64,000 nucleotides of DNA from CAVVJA01 sp963779485 (GCA_963779485.1 CAVZYJ010000008.1:124001-188000), one strand, 5' to 3'; positions 40,341 to 49,598 are shown, counted from the first letter of the stretch. Numbers and translations are program-made. Notes: generated by a model not told the origin, from the sequence alone.

Positions 40341-41653
40341 AGTTTTAGGGGTCAACGCAACACGAGTGATCAGGAGTTGCGATGCAGGATCGACAAGGCG
40401 GGCGTCGTCCGTATCGCGGGCGGCGCCCTTCTGCTGCCCGGGTTCGGTTCCTCGAGCTGTTGGATTCGGGTATGACGACCGCTGGAGGCCTCACGCGAGG
40501 TCGGCGTCAACGAGCGCACTGGCCGTGATTGGGCCAAGGGAATCGTCAAGAGCAAGAACCGCCGCTACACCTTCGACGGTGTGCTGGTCTGGGAAGCGCC
40601 TGGCCGGCCGAAGCCGCCGCGCGAAGAGCGGGTGATTTCGGCTCGGTTCCTGTCGATCGAGCAGCGAATCGAGATCGCCGATCTGCATCGACAGGGTCTG
40701 TCGCGCAGACGGATCGCTGAGCGGTTGAGCCGGTCACCGTCGACGATCAGCCGGGAGTTGCGCCGCAACGCCCATCCCGGCTCGGGTGACGTACCGGCCC
40801 TGGGCTGCCCATCGCCGCGCCGCGCGGCGCCGCGCGCGACCGAAGCCCGGCAAGCTGGCTCTGAACCCGCGGCTTCGGGAGCAGGTCGCCCGCGGACTGG
40901 GTCGAAGATGGAGCCCGGAACAGATCTGCAGGTGGCTGCGGCTGCGGTTCCCCGATCAGCCGGAGATGCACGTGACGCAAGAGACGATCTACCAGGCCCT
41001 TTATGTCCAGGGCCGGGGCGAGTTGCGTCGCGAGCTGGCCCGGTGTCTGCGCACCGGGCGCGCCGTGCGCAAACCTCACCGCAGGCCCGACCAGCGCCGC
41101 CATCGGTTCCAGTCGCCGATGGTGATGATCAGCGAGCGTCCCGCCGAGGTCGAGGACCGGGCCGTGCCTGGGCACTGGGAGGGCGATCTCATCCTTGGTG
41201 CCCGGCACCAGTCCGCGATCGCCACGCTGGTGGAACGCTCGACGCGCTACGTGATGCTGGCGCACCTGCCCGACGGATACGCCGCCGAGCAGGTCAAGGA
41301 CGCCCTCGTCGCGACGATGACCACGCTGCCGACACACCTGCGCCGATCACTGACCTGGGACCAAGGCGTCGAGATGGGCGCCCATCACCTGATCACGACG
41401 GCCACCGACATGCCGATCTATTTCTGCGATCCGGGCAGCCCATGGCAGCGCGGCTCGAACGAGAACACCAACGGCCTGCTCCGCCAGTACTTCCCCAAAG
41501 GAACCGACCTGGCACGCCACAGCCCCGACGACCTCGCCGCCGTCGCCGCAGAACTCAACGGCCGGCCACGCAAAACGCTCGGCTGGGAAACCCCAGCTGA
41601 GCGCCTCGCTGCTTTACTTCAGTTCTAACCCCGTGTTGCGACGACTCCTAGAA
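40341..41653 (+). mobile_element. IS30-family insertion sequence
   Basis: Left end TTAGGGGTCAACGCAACACG and the reverse complement of the right end (CTAGGAGTCGTCGCAACACG) match as imperfect terminal repeats around one transposase. The exact outer base and target duplication are not clear. It lies 25 bases from the tRNA-derived att site. Confidence 0.75.
40382..41628 (+). CDS. IS30-family transposase (two frameshifts)
   Basis: N-terminal helix-turn-helix: ISARFLSIEQRIEIADLHRQ, RRRIAERLSRSPSTISREL. DDE catalytic residues: GHWEGDLILGARHQSAIATL (first Asp), LTWDQGVEMG (second Asp) and GSNENTNGLLRQYFP (Glu). Ends GWETPAERLAALLQF. Indels near 40,490 and 40,785 split the first third; the catalytic part is in one frame. 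Confidence 0.9.
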
Positions 41654-41677
41654 ATCGCCAATCCGGGGCCTTCGTCA

Positions 41678-41722
41678 TGGTAGCGGGGGCAGGATTTGAA
41701 CCTGCGACCTCTGGGTTATGAG
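41678..41722 (-). other. att site: 3' half of an initiator-type tRNA-Met (CAT)
   Basis: On the minus strand the block starts in the anticodon loop (CTCATAACCC), continues with GGTTCAAATCC of the T-loop, and ends GCTACCA. It is a 45-base 3' half of tRNA-Met with CAT anticodon; the 5' half is missing to the right, where the integrase lies instead. This is what a tyrosine integrase leaves at one edge of an element inserted in a tRNA gene. The intact tRNA should lie at the far end of the element, to the right; I did not find it in the window. Confidence 0.75.
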
Positions 41723-41884
41723 CGGACCGAAGCGTGATAGGTACCGTATCGCACCGGCACGGAATCCCTTATAGTTAAAGGAGATTCACGCAGTTTGGTG
41801 TCATCCGATGCTAGGCCGTGGCGGCTTGTGTCAACGAGTCCTGTTGACATCTGGTTGACGCGTCCAGCTCCGAGGGGCCAGTCG

Positions 41885-43228
41885 ATGGGATCGAGTCGCA
41901 GACGCGTTGGTAGCGACGGGCGCCTGCGCTATGTAGCCCTGTACCGCGACGCGCGCGGTAGGCAACGTTCGGCTGGAACCTTCGCGACCAAGAGGCTGGC
42001 AGATCGCGCCTGGCAGAAAGCTGAAGCGGTCGCCGACTCCGGTCGGCCTGGTGACCCTCGCTCCGGCCGGATCTCGTTCAGCGCATACGTCGACGACCAT
42101 TGGTTCCCGAACCACATCCTTGAGCCATCGACTCGGGAAAGCTACCGGTACTGCTTGGACAAGCACATCTTGCCGTGGTTCGGCGCGATGAAGATGCGGG
42201 ACATCCTCCCCACGCATGTACGCGAGTGGGTCGCCGAGCTCGTGGCGGGCGGCGTTACACCAGCTCACATCCGTCATCTCAAGATCATCCTGTCGGCGAT
42301 CTTCACCACGGCGCTCAACGATTTCGTGATCGTGATCCATCCATGCCGCGGAGTGAAGACGCCGACCGTCGCGATCAAGCAACTCCACGTTGTGACGCCA
42401 GAGGAATATGCACGGTTGACTGGTGCCCTAACGACAGACAGCGCTCGGCTGTTCGTCGAGGTAGAGATGGGTACGGGCCTGCGATGGGGCGAGCTGACCG
42501 AATTACGTCGGCGGGATCTGCATCTTGAGAGCGGCATCCTTACCGTCAGCCGAGCGGTCAACGAGCTCAACCCGAAGTTCCATCCCGACGGTGGCCGCTT
42601 TCACGTCAAGGCCTACCCAAAGTCGAAAAGACCACGACGACTGAAACTCGACCCCTCGCTCGTGACCGCGATCGCCGCGCACATCGAGCGTTACAAGATC
42701 GCTCCCGACGACCTGCTGTTTCAGATCGGCCAGCTCGAACTACCAGCAGTCAGGAAACGTCGACTCATCGCCGCCGGGGCTCTGGGTCTCACCGAGCCGA
42801 ACGCTGCAGGGAGTCGCTACCGGCACGGAACACTATCGGCGTACACGGCCGGAAGATGCAGGTGCGAGCACTGTCAAGCCTCCTTCGCGCGCTACCGGGC
42901 CGAACGGCGCGCTGGTGGACTCGACTCACCGCGCGGCAAACGCAACCGAGACAGCGACGGGCACCTCCCCCGTGACTGGTTCCGCTTCAACGTCTGGTAT
43001 CCAGCATGCAAGAAGGCGAAGCTCGAGCCTCGACCGCGCCTGCACGACCTGAGACACTCGCACGCGTCCTGGCTGCTCGCCGGCGGCGCCGATCTCGGAG
43101 TGGTGCGTGAACGGCTCGGGCACGCAAACATCGCCACCACGAACAAGTACCTGCACACTCTGCCCACAGCCGATGACACCGCCCTCGCAGCCCTGCGAAG
43201 AATCCGCGGCGAGGTTGATGCCGGTTAG
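41885..43228 (+). CDS. Tyrosine recombinase/integrase with embedded HGT...CRCxxC insert
   Basis: The ATG at 41885 (MGSSRRRVGSDGRLRYVALY) is preferred over 41795. N-terminal Arm-like and SAM-like core-binding domains (ISFSAYVDDHWFPNHI; TRESYRYCLDKHILPWFG). Catalytic set: TGLRWGELTELR (Arg), RLHDLRHSHASWLL (His-x-x-Arg), RLGHANIATTNKYLH (His, Tyr). Between the first Arg and the HxxR box is an insert of about 80 residues with RHGTLSAYTAGRCRCEHCQA, a zinc-type knot also seen as separate small proteins in actinobacteria. It sits 160 bases from its att site. Confidence 0.9.
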   Translation: MGSSRRRVGSDGRLRYVALYRDARGRQRSAGTFATKRLADRAWQKAEAVADSGRPGDPRSGRISFSAYVDDHWFPNHILEPSTRESYRYCLDKHILPWFGAMKMRDILPTHVREWVAELVAGGVTPAHIRHLKIILSAIFTTALNDFVIVIHPCRGVKTPTVAIKQLHVVTPEEYARLTGALTTDSARLFVEVEMGTGLRWGELTELRRRDLHLESGILTVSRAVNELNPKFHPDGGRFHVKAYPKSKRPRRLKLDPSLVTAIAAHIERYKIAPDDLLFQIGQLELPAVRKRRLIAAGALGLTEPNAAGSRYRHGTLSAYTAGRCRCEHCQASFARYRAERRAGGLDSPRGKRNRDSDGHLPRDWFRFNVWYPACKKAKLEPRPRLHDLRHSHASWLLAGGADLGVVRERLGHANIATTNKYLHTLPTADDTALAALRRIRGEVDAG

Positions 43229-43610
43229 GTTCAAGAGGATCACTGCCTCGTAGTCGAAAGTCCCGAATTCGTTGGTCTTCGTACGTTTGGAGGCGCTGGG
43301 CAAGGTGGGCCGTTCTCGGCTCTGATGTGTACCCGTTGTGTACCACGGAGATCAACTTTGTCCGGCGCGCGAACTTGAGAATGCACAGCTGGCTTGCTCC
43401 GAGGCCCGCAGAACAAATCGATGGCCGGAGGTAGCGGGTCGCACGGGTCAATTCCGCTTCTTGTTACACGGTGCTACGTGCCCTACGCAACACGCGTCCC
43501 AGATCGCCGAATATGCCGCTCGGACCAGCCGTCTTCGACAGGTCTATGAGCGCTGATATGTGCGCGTGTTCCGTGCTCCCCATGGTGGCGTGGATGCTGT
43601 TTCCGGGGGC
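43229..43610. other. Intergenic stretch after the integrase
   Basis: I see no gene with protein character in 43229-43610 on either strand; the open frames are GC-rich shadows. A CGTAGTCGAAAGTC sequence at 43,249 partly resembles CGTAGTCGAAGGTC at 47,411. Confidence 0.4.
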
Positions 43611-43730
43611 ATGGCTTGGAGGACCTTTTACGAGATGTCGGCAGCGATGGTCCTGCCCGTCATCCCGTTCCTCTGTCTCGTCTGGCTCAGCATCACCAGG
43701 AGCGCCCAGTGCGGGCGTGCTGCGTCGTGA
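43611..43730 (+). CDS. Possible 39-residue single-helix membrane peptide
   Basis: MAWRTFYEMSAAMVLPVIPF continues LCLVWLSITRSAQCG. One membrane helix. A weak ribosome site and no known family, so this is uncertain. Confidence 0.25.
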   Translation: MAWRTFYEMSAAMVLPVIPFLCLVWLSITRSAQCGRAAS

Positions 43731-43970
43731 CAGGGTGGCCATGCTCGCGGTCATGCGCTATCGCCGCAGCAAGTACTCGACGCGGATGCAGCGGGCGGGG
43801 CCGCAATGGAAGAGGTCGCTGCCAGTGCTCAAGCTGGCCCGTGAAAAGTTTCCGAAGGGCGACACGCACCGGCGAGCATTCTGCTGCCGCACAACCGACC
43901 GAAAGTCCGCGCGCTTACCGTTGGGTTTGGGGCGAGCATGGACGGGTAAGCCTGAACCGAGGGAGTGCAG

Positions 43971-44639
43971 ATGACGGGCCCGTCGGCCGGCGACGTGGTG
44001 GCGCAGACGCGGAGCGAACTCGCCGATATTGCGGAATCTATCCGTTCTCACCGTTTCATCGAGCTGCTGCGTACCCGGGACGTTCCGCGAGAGCGATTGG
44101 CTGCCTTCGCGGGGGCGCAGCACATGATCGTGTCTAGCGATCGCAGGAGTTTCGCGGTGCTGGCGGCGCGCTTCCCCGATGGGCTGGCCGGGGAGTTCTT
44201 TCTGGGTATGGCCGAGGGCGAAGGCCTGGCACTGCACAAGCTCAAAGGCCTGCGCGACTGGCTCGGCATGACCGATGCCGAGCTACGCGCCCACGAGCCG
44301 CACTCCGGGACCCAGGCCTACCCAGCGTTTGTGGCCTGGCTCGCGCTGAACGGCTCGCGCGCCGATGTCGTCCTCGCCTTTCTCAGTAATCTCGCAGTTT
44401 GGGGGGACAACTGTGCCGCGGTCGCGGCCGCGTTGCGCGATGCCTACGGTGCGGACGACGCCGCGGTGGCGTTCTTCGACTTCTTCGCCAACCCGCCCGC
44501 GGGCTTCGAGGCACCCGCGCTGGCCGTGCTGGACGAGGGGCTCGCCGGCGGGGACTCGCCCGCGTCCGCGCGCACTGCCAGCCGGCTGCTGCAAGCCTAC
44601 GAGCTGTCTTTCTGGGATGCGCTCGCCGAGTGGCTGTGA
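43971..44639 (+). CDS. TenA/heme-oxygenase-fold protein
   Basis: 222 residues, all-helical: ADIAESIRSHRFIELLRTRD, RLAAFAGAQHMIVSSDRRSF, EFFLGMAEGEGLALHKLKGL, FLSNLAVWGDNCAAVAAALR. The fold pattern is that of the TenA/PqqC/heme-oxygenase superfamily. True TenA thiaminases have a catalytic Cys pair not evident here, so the activity (thiamine salvage or other) is unknown. Start ATG 43971 (MTGPSAG); an ATG two codons upstream is also possible. Confidence 0.7.
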   Translation: MTGPSAGDVVAQTRSELADIAESIRSHRFIELLRTRDVPRERLAAFAGAQHMIVSSDRRSFAVLAARFPDGLAGEFFLGMAEGEGLALHKLKGLRDWLGMTDAELRAHEPHSGTQAYPAFVAWLALNGSRADVVLAFLSNLAVWGDNCAAVAAALRDAYGADDAAVAFFDFFANPPAGFEAPALAVLDEGLAGGDSPASARTASRLLQAYELSFWDALAEWL

Positions 44640-44713
44640 TCGTAAACTGAGCGGGAACCGCACCGCCCATCCGTAACGAGCTTTGCCCGTGCCGGCGTTG
44701 GGCAACGCCGATC

Positions 44714-45352
44714 TTGTCCGTCTCGGAAGCGGATGCGCCATCCCTCACCGGTCAGTTGAATGAGGGTGCGGGTCGAGCTGTCCCCACCTCGTCACTAGTG
44801 AAGAATTCCATCGGCACTGGCGCGGCTGCCTCTGGGGAGATGTCGTCGCTCTGGCCGGCAAGGGTGCGGCCGGATGCTCGTCAGCGCTACGCGCCACAGA
44901 CCAGCTCCACACTTCGAGTCCGCCCGCGGCGACGAGCGGTCGGTCAGGGTGCCGTGCTGGCATTGACGGTGAGGTCCGGGAGTGTTCGGGGCTTGCGGTC
45001 AGGCACCGCATCTGCCAGGCGCACGCTGACCGCCGCCGAGCGATGCCCGCACCACGGCGGACATTGCGCCTACTCACCCGACGACCGGACCCGATGCAGC
45101 TACTGTCACCGATCCTGGTCAGTCATCGTCGAACGCGACGGGCAACGCCGCCGCGACCACTGCAACGAACACCGACGCCAATATGCCCGCCGCGCCCACT
45201 ACCGCGCGCTACGGGAGGCCGCAGCGCCGGACTGGCAACCCCCCGCGAACACGACAGGAACCTCCGGGGCAGATAGCACCATGCCCGACGACCCAAACGA
45301 CGCCCAGACACGCCCACAAGGCGACAACCACGAAAGGACTTCGACACGATGA
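44714..45352 (+). CDS. Cysteine/histidine-rich protein, start uncertain
   Basis: Only the second half looks like protein: AAERCPHHGGHCAYSPDDRT RCSYCHRSW, then RRRDHCNEHRRQYARRAHYR. The C/H spacing resembles a small zinc-binding domain followed by a basic helix. The true start is probably near 45,000. Its stop overlaps the next ATG (ATGA at 45349). Confidence 0.35.
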   Translation: MSVSEADAPSLTGQLNEGAGRAVPTSSLVKNSIGTGAAASGEMSSLWPARVRPDARQRYAPQTSSTLRVRPRRRAVGQGAVLALTVRSGSVRGLRSGTASARRTLTAAERCPHHGGHCAYSPDDRTRCSYCHRSWSVIVERDGQRRRDHCNEHRRQYARRAHYRALREAAAPDWQPPANTTGTSGADSTMPDDPNDAQTRPQGDNHERTSTR

Positions 45353-45681
45353 CCGCAATGATCGACATCGAGGGCGCCGCGGTGCGACTACTCGACGCGC
45401 TCGACCACATCGTCGAAATCGAAGCCGATCAAGCATGGGATGAGGCATACGACGTCGCCGACAAGGGCGAATACGCAGGCGTGGCCGAACGCGTACGCCG
45501 AGCCGAGATGGCCGAGCTACTCGCACCCGTACACCGAGCGGCCGCCGACCTCATCCGGGACGCACTAGGCGGAGACGTGTCGCCCCACCTGTGGGGCGAA
45601 CTGCATCGCCGCAGCACATGTGTGCAGCGGCGGGGAGCTACTAGCTCAGCCATCTCGGCGGATTGTCGAAGTCGATGCTGA
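45349..45681 (+). CDS. Small acidic hypothetical protein
   Basis: 110 residues; MTAMIDIEGAAVRLLDALDH and AEMAELLAPVHRAAADLIRD are helix-rich and acidic. Translationally coupled to the upstream gene. The last 25 residues are Cys/Arg-rich and overlap the end of the convergent HEPN-motif gene by 41 bases, so the native stop may be earlier. No family recognised. Confidence 0.4.
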   Translation: MTAMIDIEGAAVRLLDALDHIVEIEADQAWDEAYDVADKGEYAGVAERVRRAEMAELLAPVHRAAADLIRDALGGDVSPHLWGELHRRSTCVQRRGATSSAISADCRSRC

Positions 45682-46570
45682 CTCGCTGATCGGGCGCATT
45701 TTCTAGTCGACCGAGTAGCTGCTGCCCAGACCGATCGCGAGCGGTGATGACGAGATCTGCGTACCCATGTGCGGGGCGGTGTGGTGCGAGGGCCGGAACA
45801 TCTAGCACGTGCTTGCCGGGAGCGTCAGGATCGCTGTCGATAATCACGGTGATCTCGGGCAGCACCTCGGAGCGTGGCACGGCAGGTAGCGCGACGCCGT
45901 TCAAGCCTCGGAGGTCGACGAGTTGACGCACAAGATCCGCTCTAACACGCGGGTCCGGCGTGGCGGCTGTGACAAGCTCGGCCGCCCGCAGCGCCGCGCG
46001 GGCCAACGCTTCCTGTTCGACGGGACTCAGCGGACGCAGCGGGAGCCCGTTGTCGTCGCGGCCGACAAGCTCATTGCTGGCGTTCGTGTACACGCGCCTA
46101 TGGACCAGGCTGTGGCGCAGATCCTTAGTGGCTACGTAGGTGCCCATCAGCGCGTCCCACGTTTGAGCGTCGACCGGAGCGGGCTGCGCCGATCGTTTCT
46201 TAGCTTTCTTGATCTTCTCGTCTATAGACCACCTGCCGCGATTTCCCGACGGCCGTTGGCCAGCCTCGTCGAGAGCCGCTTCCAGAAGTAGATCAATCAC
46301 CTTCCACGCTGCACCGAGGAGTAGCGGGCGGATAGCGAGCAGGTCGACGCACCCCTCAGGCGTCGGGCCAAGCGTGTCCGTAAGCTCGACGTTCACGCTG
46401 GCGCGGCCGGTTGCCTGGTCAACCGTGACGCGTCTCGACCCATCGCTCACGGTGGGCACGAGCGGCAACGCTCGGCGGAGGACATCGCGCTCTAGAGCGC
46501 TATCAAGGTCGAAGTCAGACCACGTCACCGGGACACGGTACCTAGCGCCGCCGCGGCAAACTGGGCGCAT
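45641..46570 (-). CDS. HEPN-motif protein (left member of divergent pair)
   Basis: 309 residues. The middle contains ATKDLRHSLVHRRVYTNASN; RHSLVH (residues 152-157) fits the Rx4H catalytic motif of HEPN RNases, with His after Arg as in many HEPN proteins. It is preceded by a helix pair (LAIRPLLLGAAWKVIDLLLE AALDEAG), again HEPN-like. The C-terminal 100 residues are beta-rich (EVLPEITVIIDSDPDAPGKH). ATG at 46570 lies in GCATGC and overlaps the ATG of the opposite gene; the GTG giving VTWSDFDLDSALERD is a plausible later start. HEPN assignment rests on motif and context only. Confidence 0.55.
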   Translation of the reverse strand: MRPVCRGGARYRVPVTWSDFDLDSALERDVLRRALPLVPTVSDGSRRVTVDQATGRASVNVELTDTLGPTPEGCVDLLAIRPLLLGAAWKVIDLLLEAALDEAGQRPSGNRGRWSIDEKIKKAKKRSAQPAPVDAQTWDALMGTYVATKDLRHSLVHRRVYTNASNELVGRDDNGLPLRPLSPVEQEALARAALRAAELVTAATPDPRVRADLVRQLVDLRGLNGVALPAVPRSEVLPEITVIIDSDPDAPGKHVLDVPALAPHRPAHGYADLVITARDRSGQQLLGRLENAPDQRVSIDFDNPPRWLS

Positions 46571-47387
46571 GCCTGCGCCCTCTCGCCGCGAACGTGATGC
46601 GGAAAGACGTGAAACGGTCGAGCGTTATCACCGGCTCAAAGACGTAGAGGAGGACTACGAGCGGGCGATGTCATCGGCGATGTCGTCTGACGACCGTCAG
46701 ACCCTGATGGACAACGTGGCGGCATACCGCCAGCGGCACCGCGAGAAGGATGTCGAGCGCGGAAAGCAACCGCGAGGCGGCGGCGTCGTGATGGAACAGA
46801 TCATGTGGGCGCGGTGGGCCGAAGTAATGATCGACCACGAATTGGCCGCGCGCGAGGCGTACACGGCGATCGTCGACGGCAACACAGAAGCCCTGATCGA
46901 CGAACTGCGCCAATCACTTGTCGCGATCACGGCGGCTGCCTTCACAGTGGAGGCCCTGTACGAGGACATCCGGTATTTGATCCCTGAGCAGCACGGCAAT
47001 GCCGCCGATAGGATCACGAATGGGCTGTGCGTGGCGTTTGGCTTGGACCACGCCGATGCTGACCGGCTATCGCGGGACTTGAACTGGCTGTTCGCCCGGC
47101 GTAACGAGGTCGCCCATGCCTACTCCGAGGCGGAGATTCCGACGGTTCATCCGTCTGGGATCACCACGGGCGCCGAGTTGTCGCGCTTCAACGCCGTCGA
47201 GTCCGGGAAGGCCGCCGATATCGCGCTATGGGTCTTGAAACTCGCCGAGACCGCACCCAATCCTCGTAATCGATGGATCACGCGCTGGGCCAAGGAGCGT
47301 TTGGCCTACCACGAACGAGCGGTCAACCCGCTTCGCGCTGGACGGGCGCGCTCATTCCCCGAAAGGGTGTCGCCAGCCGACGACTAA
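46569..47387 (+). CDS. HEPN-motif protein (right member of divergent pair)
   Basis: 272 residues. Charged coiled N-terminus (RRERDAERRETVERYHRLKD), then helices (SLVAITAAAFTVEALYEDIR) and DLNWLFARRNEVAHAYSEAE. RNEVAH (residues 178-183) is a textbook HEPN Rx4H RNase motif with Asn after Arg. HEPN proteins cut RNA in toxin-antitoxin and phage-defence systems. It diverges head to head from another Rx4H gene with no intergenic space, so at least one start is misplaced or regulation is shared. No MNT-type antitoxin is visible. Confidence 0.6.
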   Translation: MPAPSRRERDAERRETVERYHRLKDVEEDYERAMSSAMSSDDRQTLMDNVAAYRQRHREKDVERGKQPRGGGVVMEQIMWARWAEVMIDHELAAREAYTAIVDGNTEALIDELRQSLVAITAAAFTVEALYEDIRYLIPEQHGNAADRITNGLCVAFGLDHADADRLSRDLNWLFARRNEVAHAYSEAEIPTVHPSGITTGAELSRFNAVESGKAADIALWVLKLAETAPNPRNRWITRWAKERLAYHERAVNPLRAGRARSFPERVSPADD

Positions 47388-47708
47388 TACGAAGCGAGCT
47401 GCCCTAACGTCGTAGTCGAAGGTCACCACGTTGTTCGTCCCCACAATTTGGTTCAAGATCGCTCGTAAAGACACCCCGGGCCTCGAGCATCGCTAGACGC
47501 GTCGAGCCGCGACTCCCCCGGAGTCCCGAGCATTCTGTCCGGGTTGTCCGAAGGGCGTTTTTACGGAACGCGGCGGCCGGATTCTGACCCGGCTCCTAGC
47601 GGGTCGCGGGAAATCGCTCGAAACCTGGGATTGACGACGGCACGCCGGCTGAAGATCATTAGGGCCGATTGATATGTCCGCCGACGCTGTACGAACTGGG
47701 GGGTAACG
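47388..47708. other. Intergenic stretch
   Basis: No gene or clear motif seen between the HEPN-motif gene and the SnoaL-like gene. Confidence 0.5.
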
Positions 47709-48125
47709 ATGACTGGAACGACGCCGGATGCCGCGACCACGGTGCGGCGGCTTTTGGAGGCATTCCTATTGGGCGACATGGAGACGCTCATGTCCTGCGC
47801 GGACGACGAGATCGAGTGGAACCCCGCGCAGCACAACCCAGTCATCACGCGGCAGTACCGGGGCCGGGAGCAATGGTTGAACGGCGCCGTGGCCGCGGTG
47901 GCGGAGGGGTTCGACGGCTTCCGATTCGACATCGAACAGGTGCACGCGTGCGGAAGCGTAGCGGTCACCGAGCTGTACTACCACGGCACCGTCAAGAGCA
48001 ACGGACGTCCCTTCGACGTGCCAGCGGCCGTCGTCTGGGAAGTACGGGATGGCAAGGTGGTACGTGTCCGCGAGTACATGGATACCTGGGAGGCCATGAA
48101 CGCCTTCCAGCCAGCGAGTGAATAG
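47709..48125 (+). CDS. SnoaL-like/ketosteroid isomerase-fold protein
   Basis: 138 residues: RRLLEAFLLGDMETLMSCAD DEIEWNPA, YRGREQWLNGAVAAVAEGFD, FRFDIEQVHACGSVAVTELY, WEVRDGKVVRVREYMDTWEA. This is the NTF2-like cone fold of SnoaL-like proteins, which act as small isomerases, cyclases or ligand binders. Substrate unknown. Frame intact. Confidence 0.8.
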   Translation: MTGTTPDAATTVRRLLEAFLLGDMETLMSCADDEIEWNPAQHNPVITRQYRGREQWLNGAVAAVAEGFDGFRFDIEQVHACGSVAVTELYYHGTVKSNGRPFDVPAAVVWEVRDGKVVRVREYMDTWEAMNAFQPASE

Positions 48126-48179
48126 CTTCACCGGAGTCGCCCGCGTTTTGCCCGGGTTGTCCGGCCCCGTTCTTTCGGG

Positions 48180-48416
48180 TCAGAGCGGCCTGGACAGTTG
48201 CCAGTACAGCCACGCGGCCGGGTCGATGTGGTTCGTGTCGGCCCAGTGGTCGGCGGCGGTCTGCCAGCGGTGTTCCGCGCGTTGGTGTACTGACTGTGCC
48301 CACCACCAGACCTCGGCGTCGTCGTGGGTGTAGTGCCATCGGCCGGTGGCGGCGGCGATGATCTCGGCGTCGTCAGCTCGGTCACCGCGCTCTTCGAACA
48401 CTGCGTCACCAGCCAA
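48180..48416 (-). pseudogene. C-terminal fragment of an unknown protein abutting an IS remnant
   Basis: DDAEIIAAATGRWHYTHDDA and QSVHQRAEHRWQTAADHWAD, ending LYWQLSRPL. Trp/His-rich. The frame begins exactly where the ISL3 transposase remnant stops (about 48,395), so the gene lost its 5' part to the element. Confidence 0.4.
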
Positions 48417-48755
48417 GCGACGGTCTCATCGAAGGCCAGCGTGTGCCCGGCGCCGTGCCGCGCCCACGGCACATGCGCCACCATCACGCCGTGCTCGGCG
48501 CAGCGGACCCGAGGCGCGTCTGCCTCCACGAACACACCGATCGTGCCCGCATCCAGCCCCCGCCAACGACGCCGTCCCTCGACCGGCGTCGTAGCGGCCA
48601 CACCGCCGACGGCAGATACCGCACCGGCTTCGCGCCGCCCGCGCAGCCCGCACCCGCACGATCAGCTGACCGCCGCCGTCCCCCTCGAACTCGACACCGT
48701 CAACAACTGTCTTCTCCACGCCCAACAAGGTGCGCCATACCCTGGCGTTGCGCAC
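48396..48755 (-). pseudogene. ISL3-family transposase, N-terminal remnant
   Basis: RVWRTLLGVEKTVVDGVEFE, RSRCGICRRRCGRYDAGRG, then in another frame RRRWRGLDAGTIGVFVEADA PRVRCAEHGVMVAHVPWARH and TLAFDETVAWL. This is the zinc-binding N-terminus of ISL3 transposases; the DDE domain is missing. Confidence 0.7.
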
Positions 48756-49260
48756 GCCGTTCCCCGTTCACCGTTCCTGACCCTTGACAAGCCAGAAACC
48801 TAGGCAGGAACGGCGTGTTGCCCCCTCACATCCGATCACGACACCCACGGATGCGTCAGAAGAGCCGTAATTACCGAAGCTTGTCGGCCATCGTTGGCGA
48901 CTAATGATCAACATCGGTCGTTTGCGAACTTCTTGTGGACTATTGCGGACTAATGAAGATCATCTTCGGCGCACGCTTGGTCGCCTCGCTCTTCCACCCG
49001 CCTGACCGGCTCGCGTTAGTCGGTTCCGTCGCCGTCAGATCGTCGTCCGGAGAAGAACCTACCCATGCCCGCGCCGCCTCGTTCCGGGCATGCGAACACT
49101 CACCGAAACAGGGCCGGGCTCGTGCACCTTCGTGCGACCTCGGCGTGCATACGTGAGTCCTGTCGCATAGATGGCGCGTCTTCGGCCGGGTGGGCGTCCA
49201 TGTTGGGATCATGATGCGTGCCGCAGAACTTCTTGCTTCCGCAGCGTGATTAACCGTTGC
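48756..49260. other. Gene-poor stretch between IS remnants
   Basis: It should contain the left end of the ISL3 element (around 48,785-48,815). Otherwise I see no supported gene. Confidence 0.4.
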
Positions 49261-49598
49261 TGATGTCGGTGGCATGCGCGAGTGGGCTGCCCGAAGACGA
49301 TCTTGTGTTCGTAGTGCTGGACGCGGTGGCCACCGTGGACCTGGGCGCCTTCCGCCGGAGCTACCAGTCCGATGGTCATGGCCGTGCGGCCTATGAGCCG
49401 GAGATGCGTGCGTCACCACCGCGGCAGGGGCGACTACAACCTCCGCGGCCAAACCGTGCAACCGATCGTCGGACAAATCAAGACCTGCCAGAAGTTGACC
49501 ACGATGTCGCGCCGCGGCGTGCAGCAGCGAGTGGCTGCGCGTCGCCGCCGCCCACAACCTGCGCAAGCGGCATTTGCACCAATGCAGCAGCTGACTGA
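49261..49598 (+). pseudogene. IS1182-type transposase, internally deleted
   Basis: The N-terminus ASGLPEDDLVFVVLDAVATV DLGAF...YQSDGHGRAAYEPEM is joined near 49,415 to the C-terminal region RGDYNLRGQTVQPIVGQIKT and SEWLRVAAAHNLRKRHLHQC. The catalytic middle is gone; both halves are from the same family, so one internal deletion made this remnant. Confidence 0.7.

Noticed and set aside
43245..47450. Direct repeat (CGTAGTCGAARGTC) as element ends around the HEPN-motif pair
   Set aside because: Identity fades after about 14 bases and there is no structural support; too weak to call.
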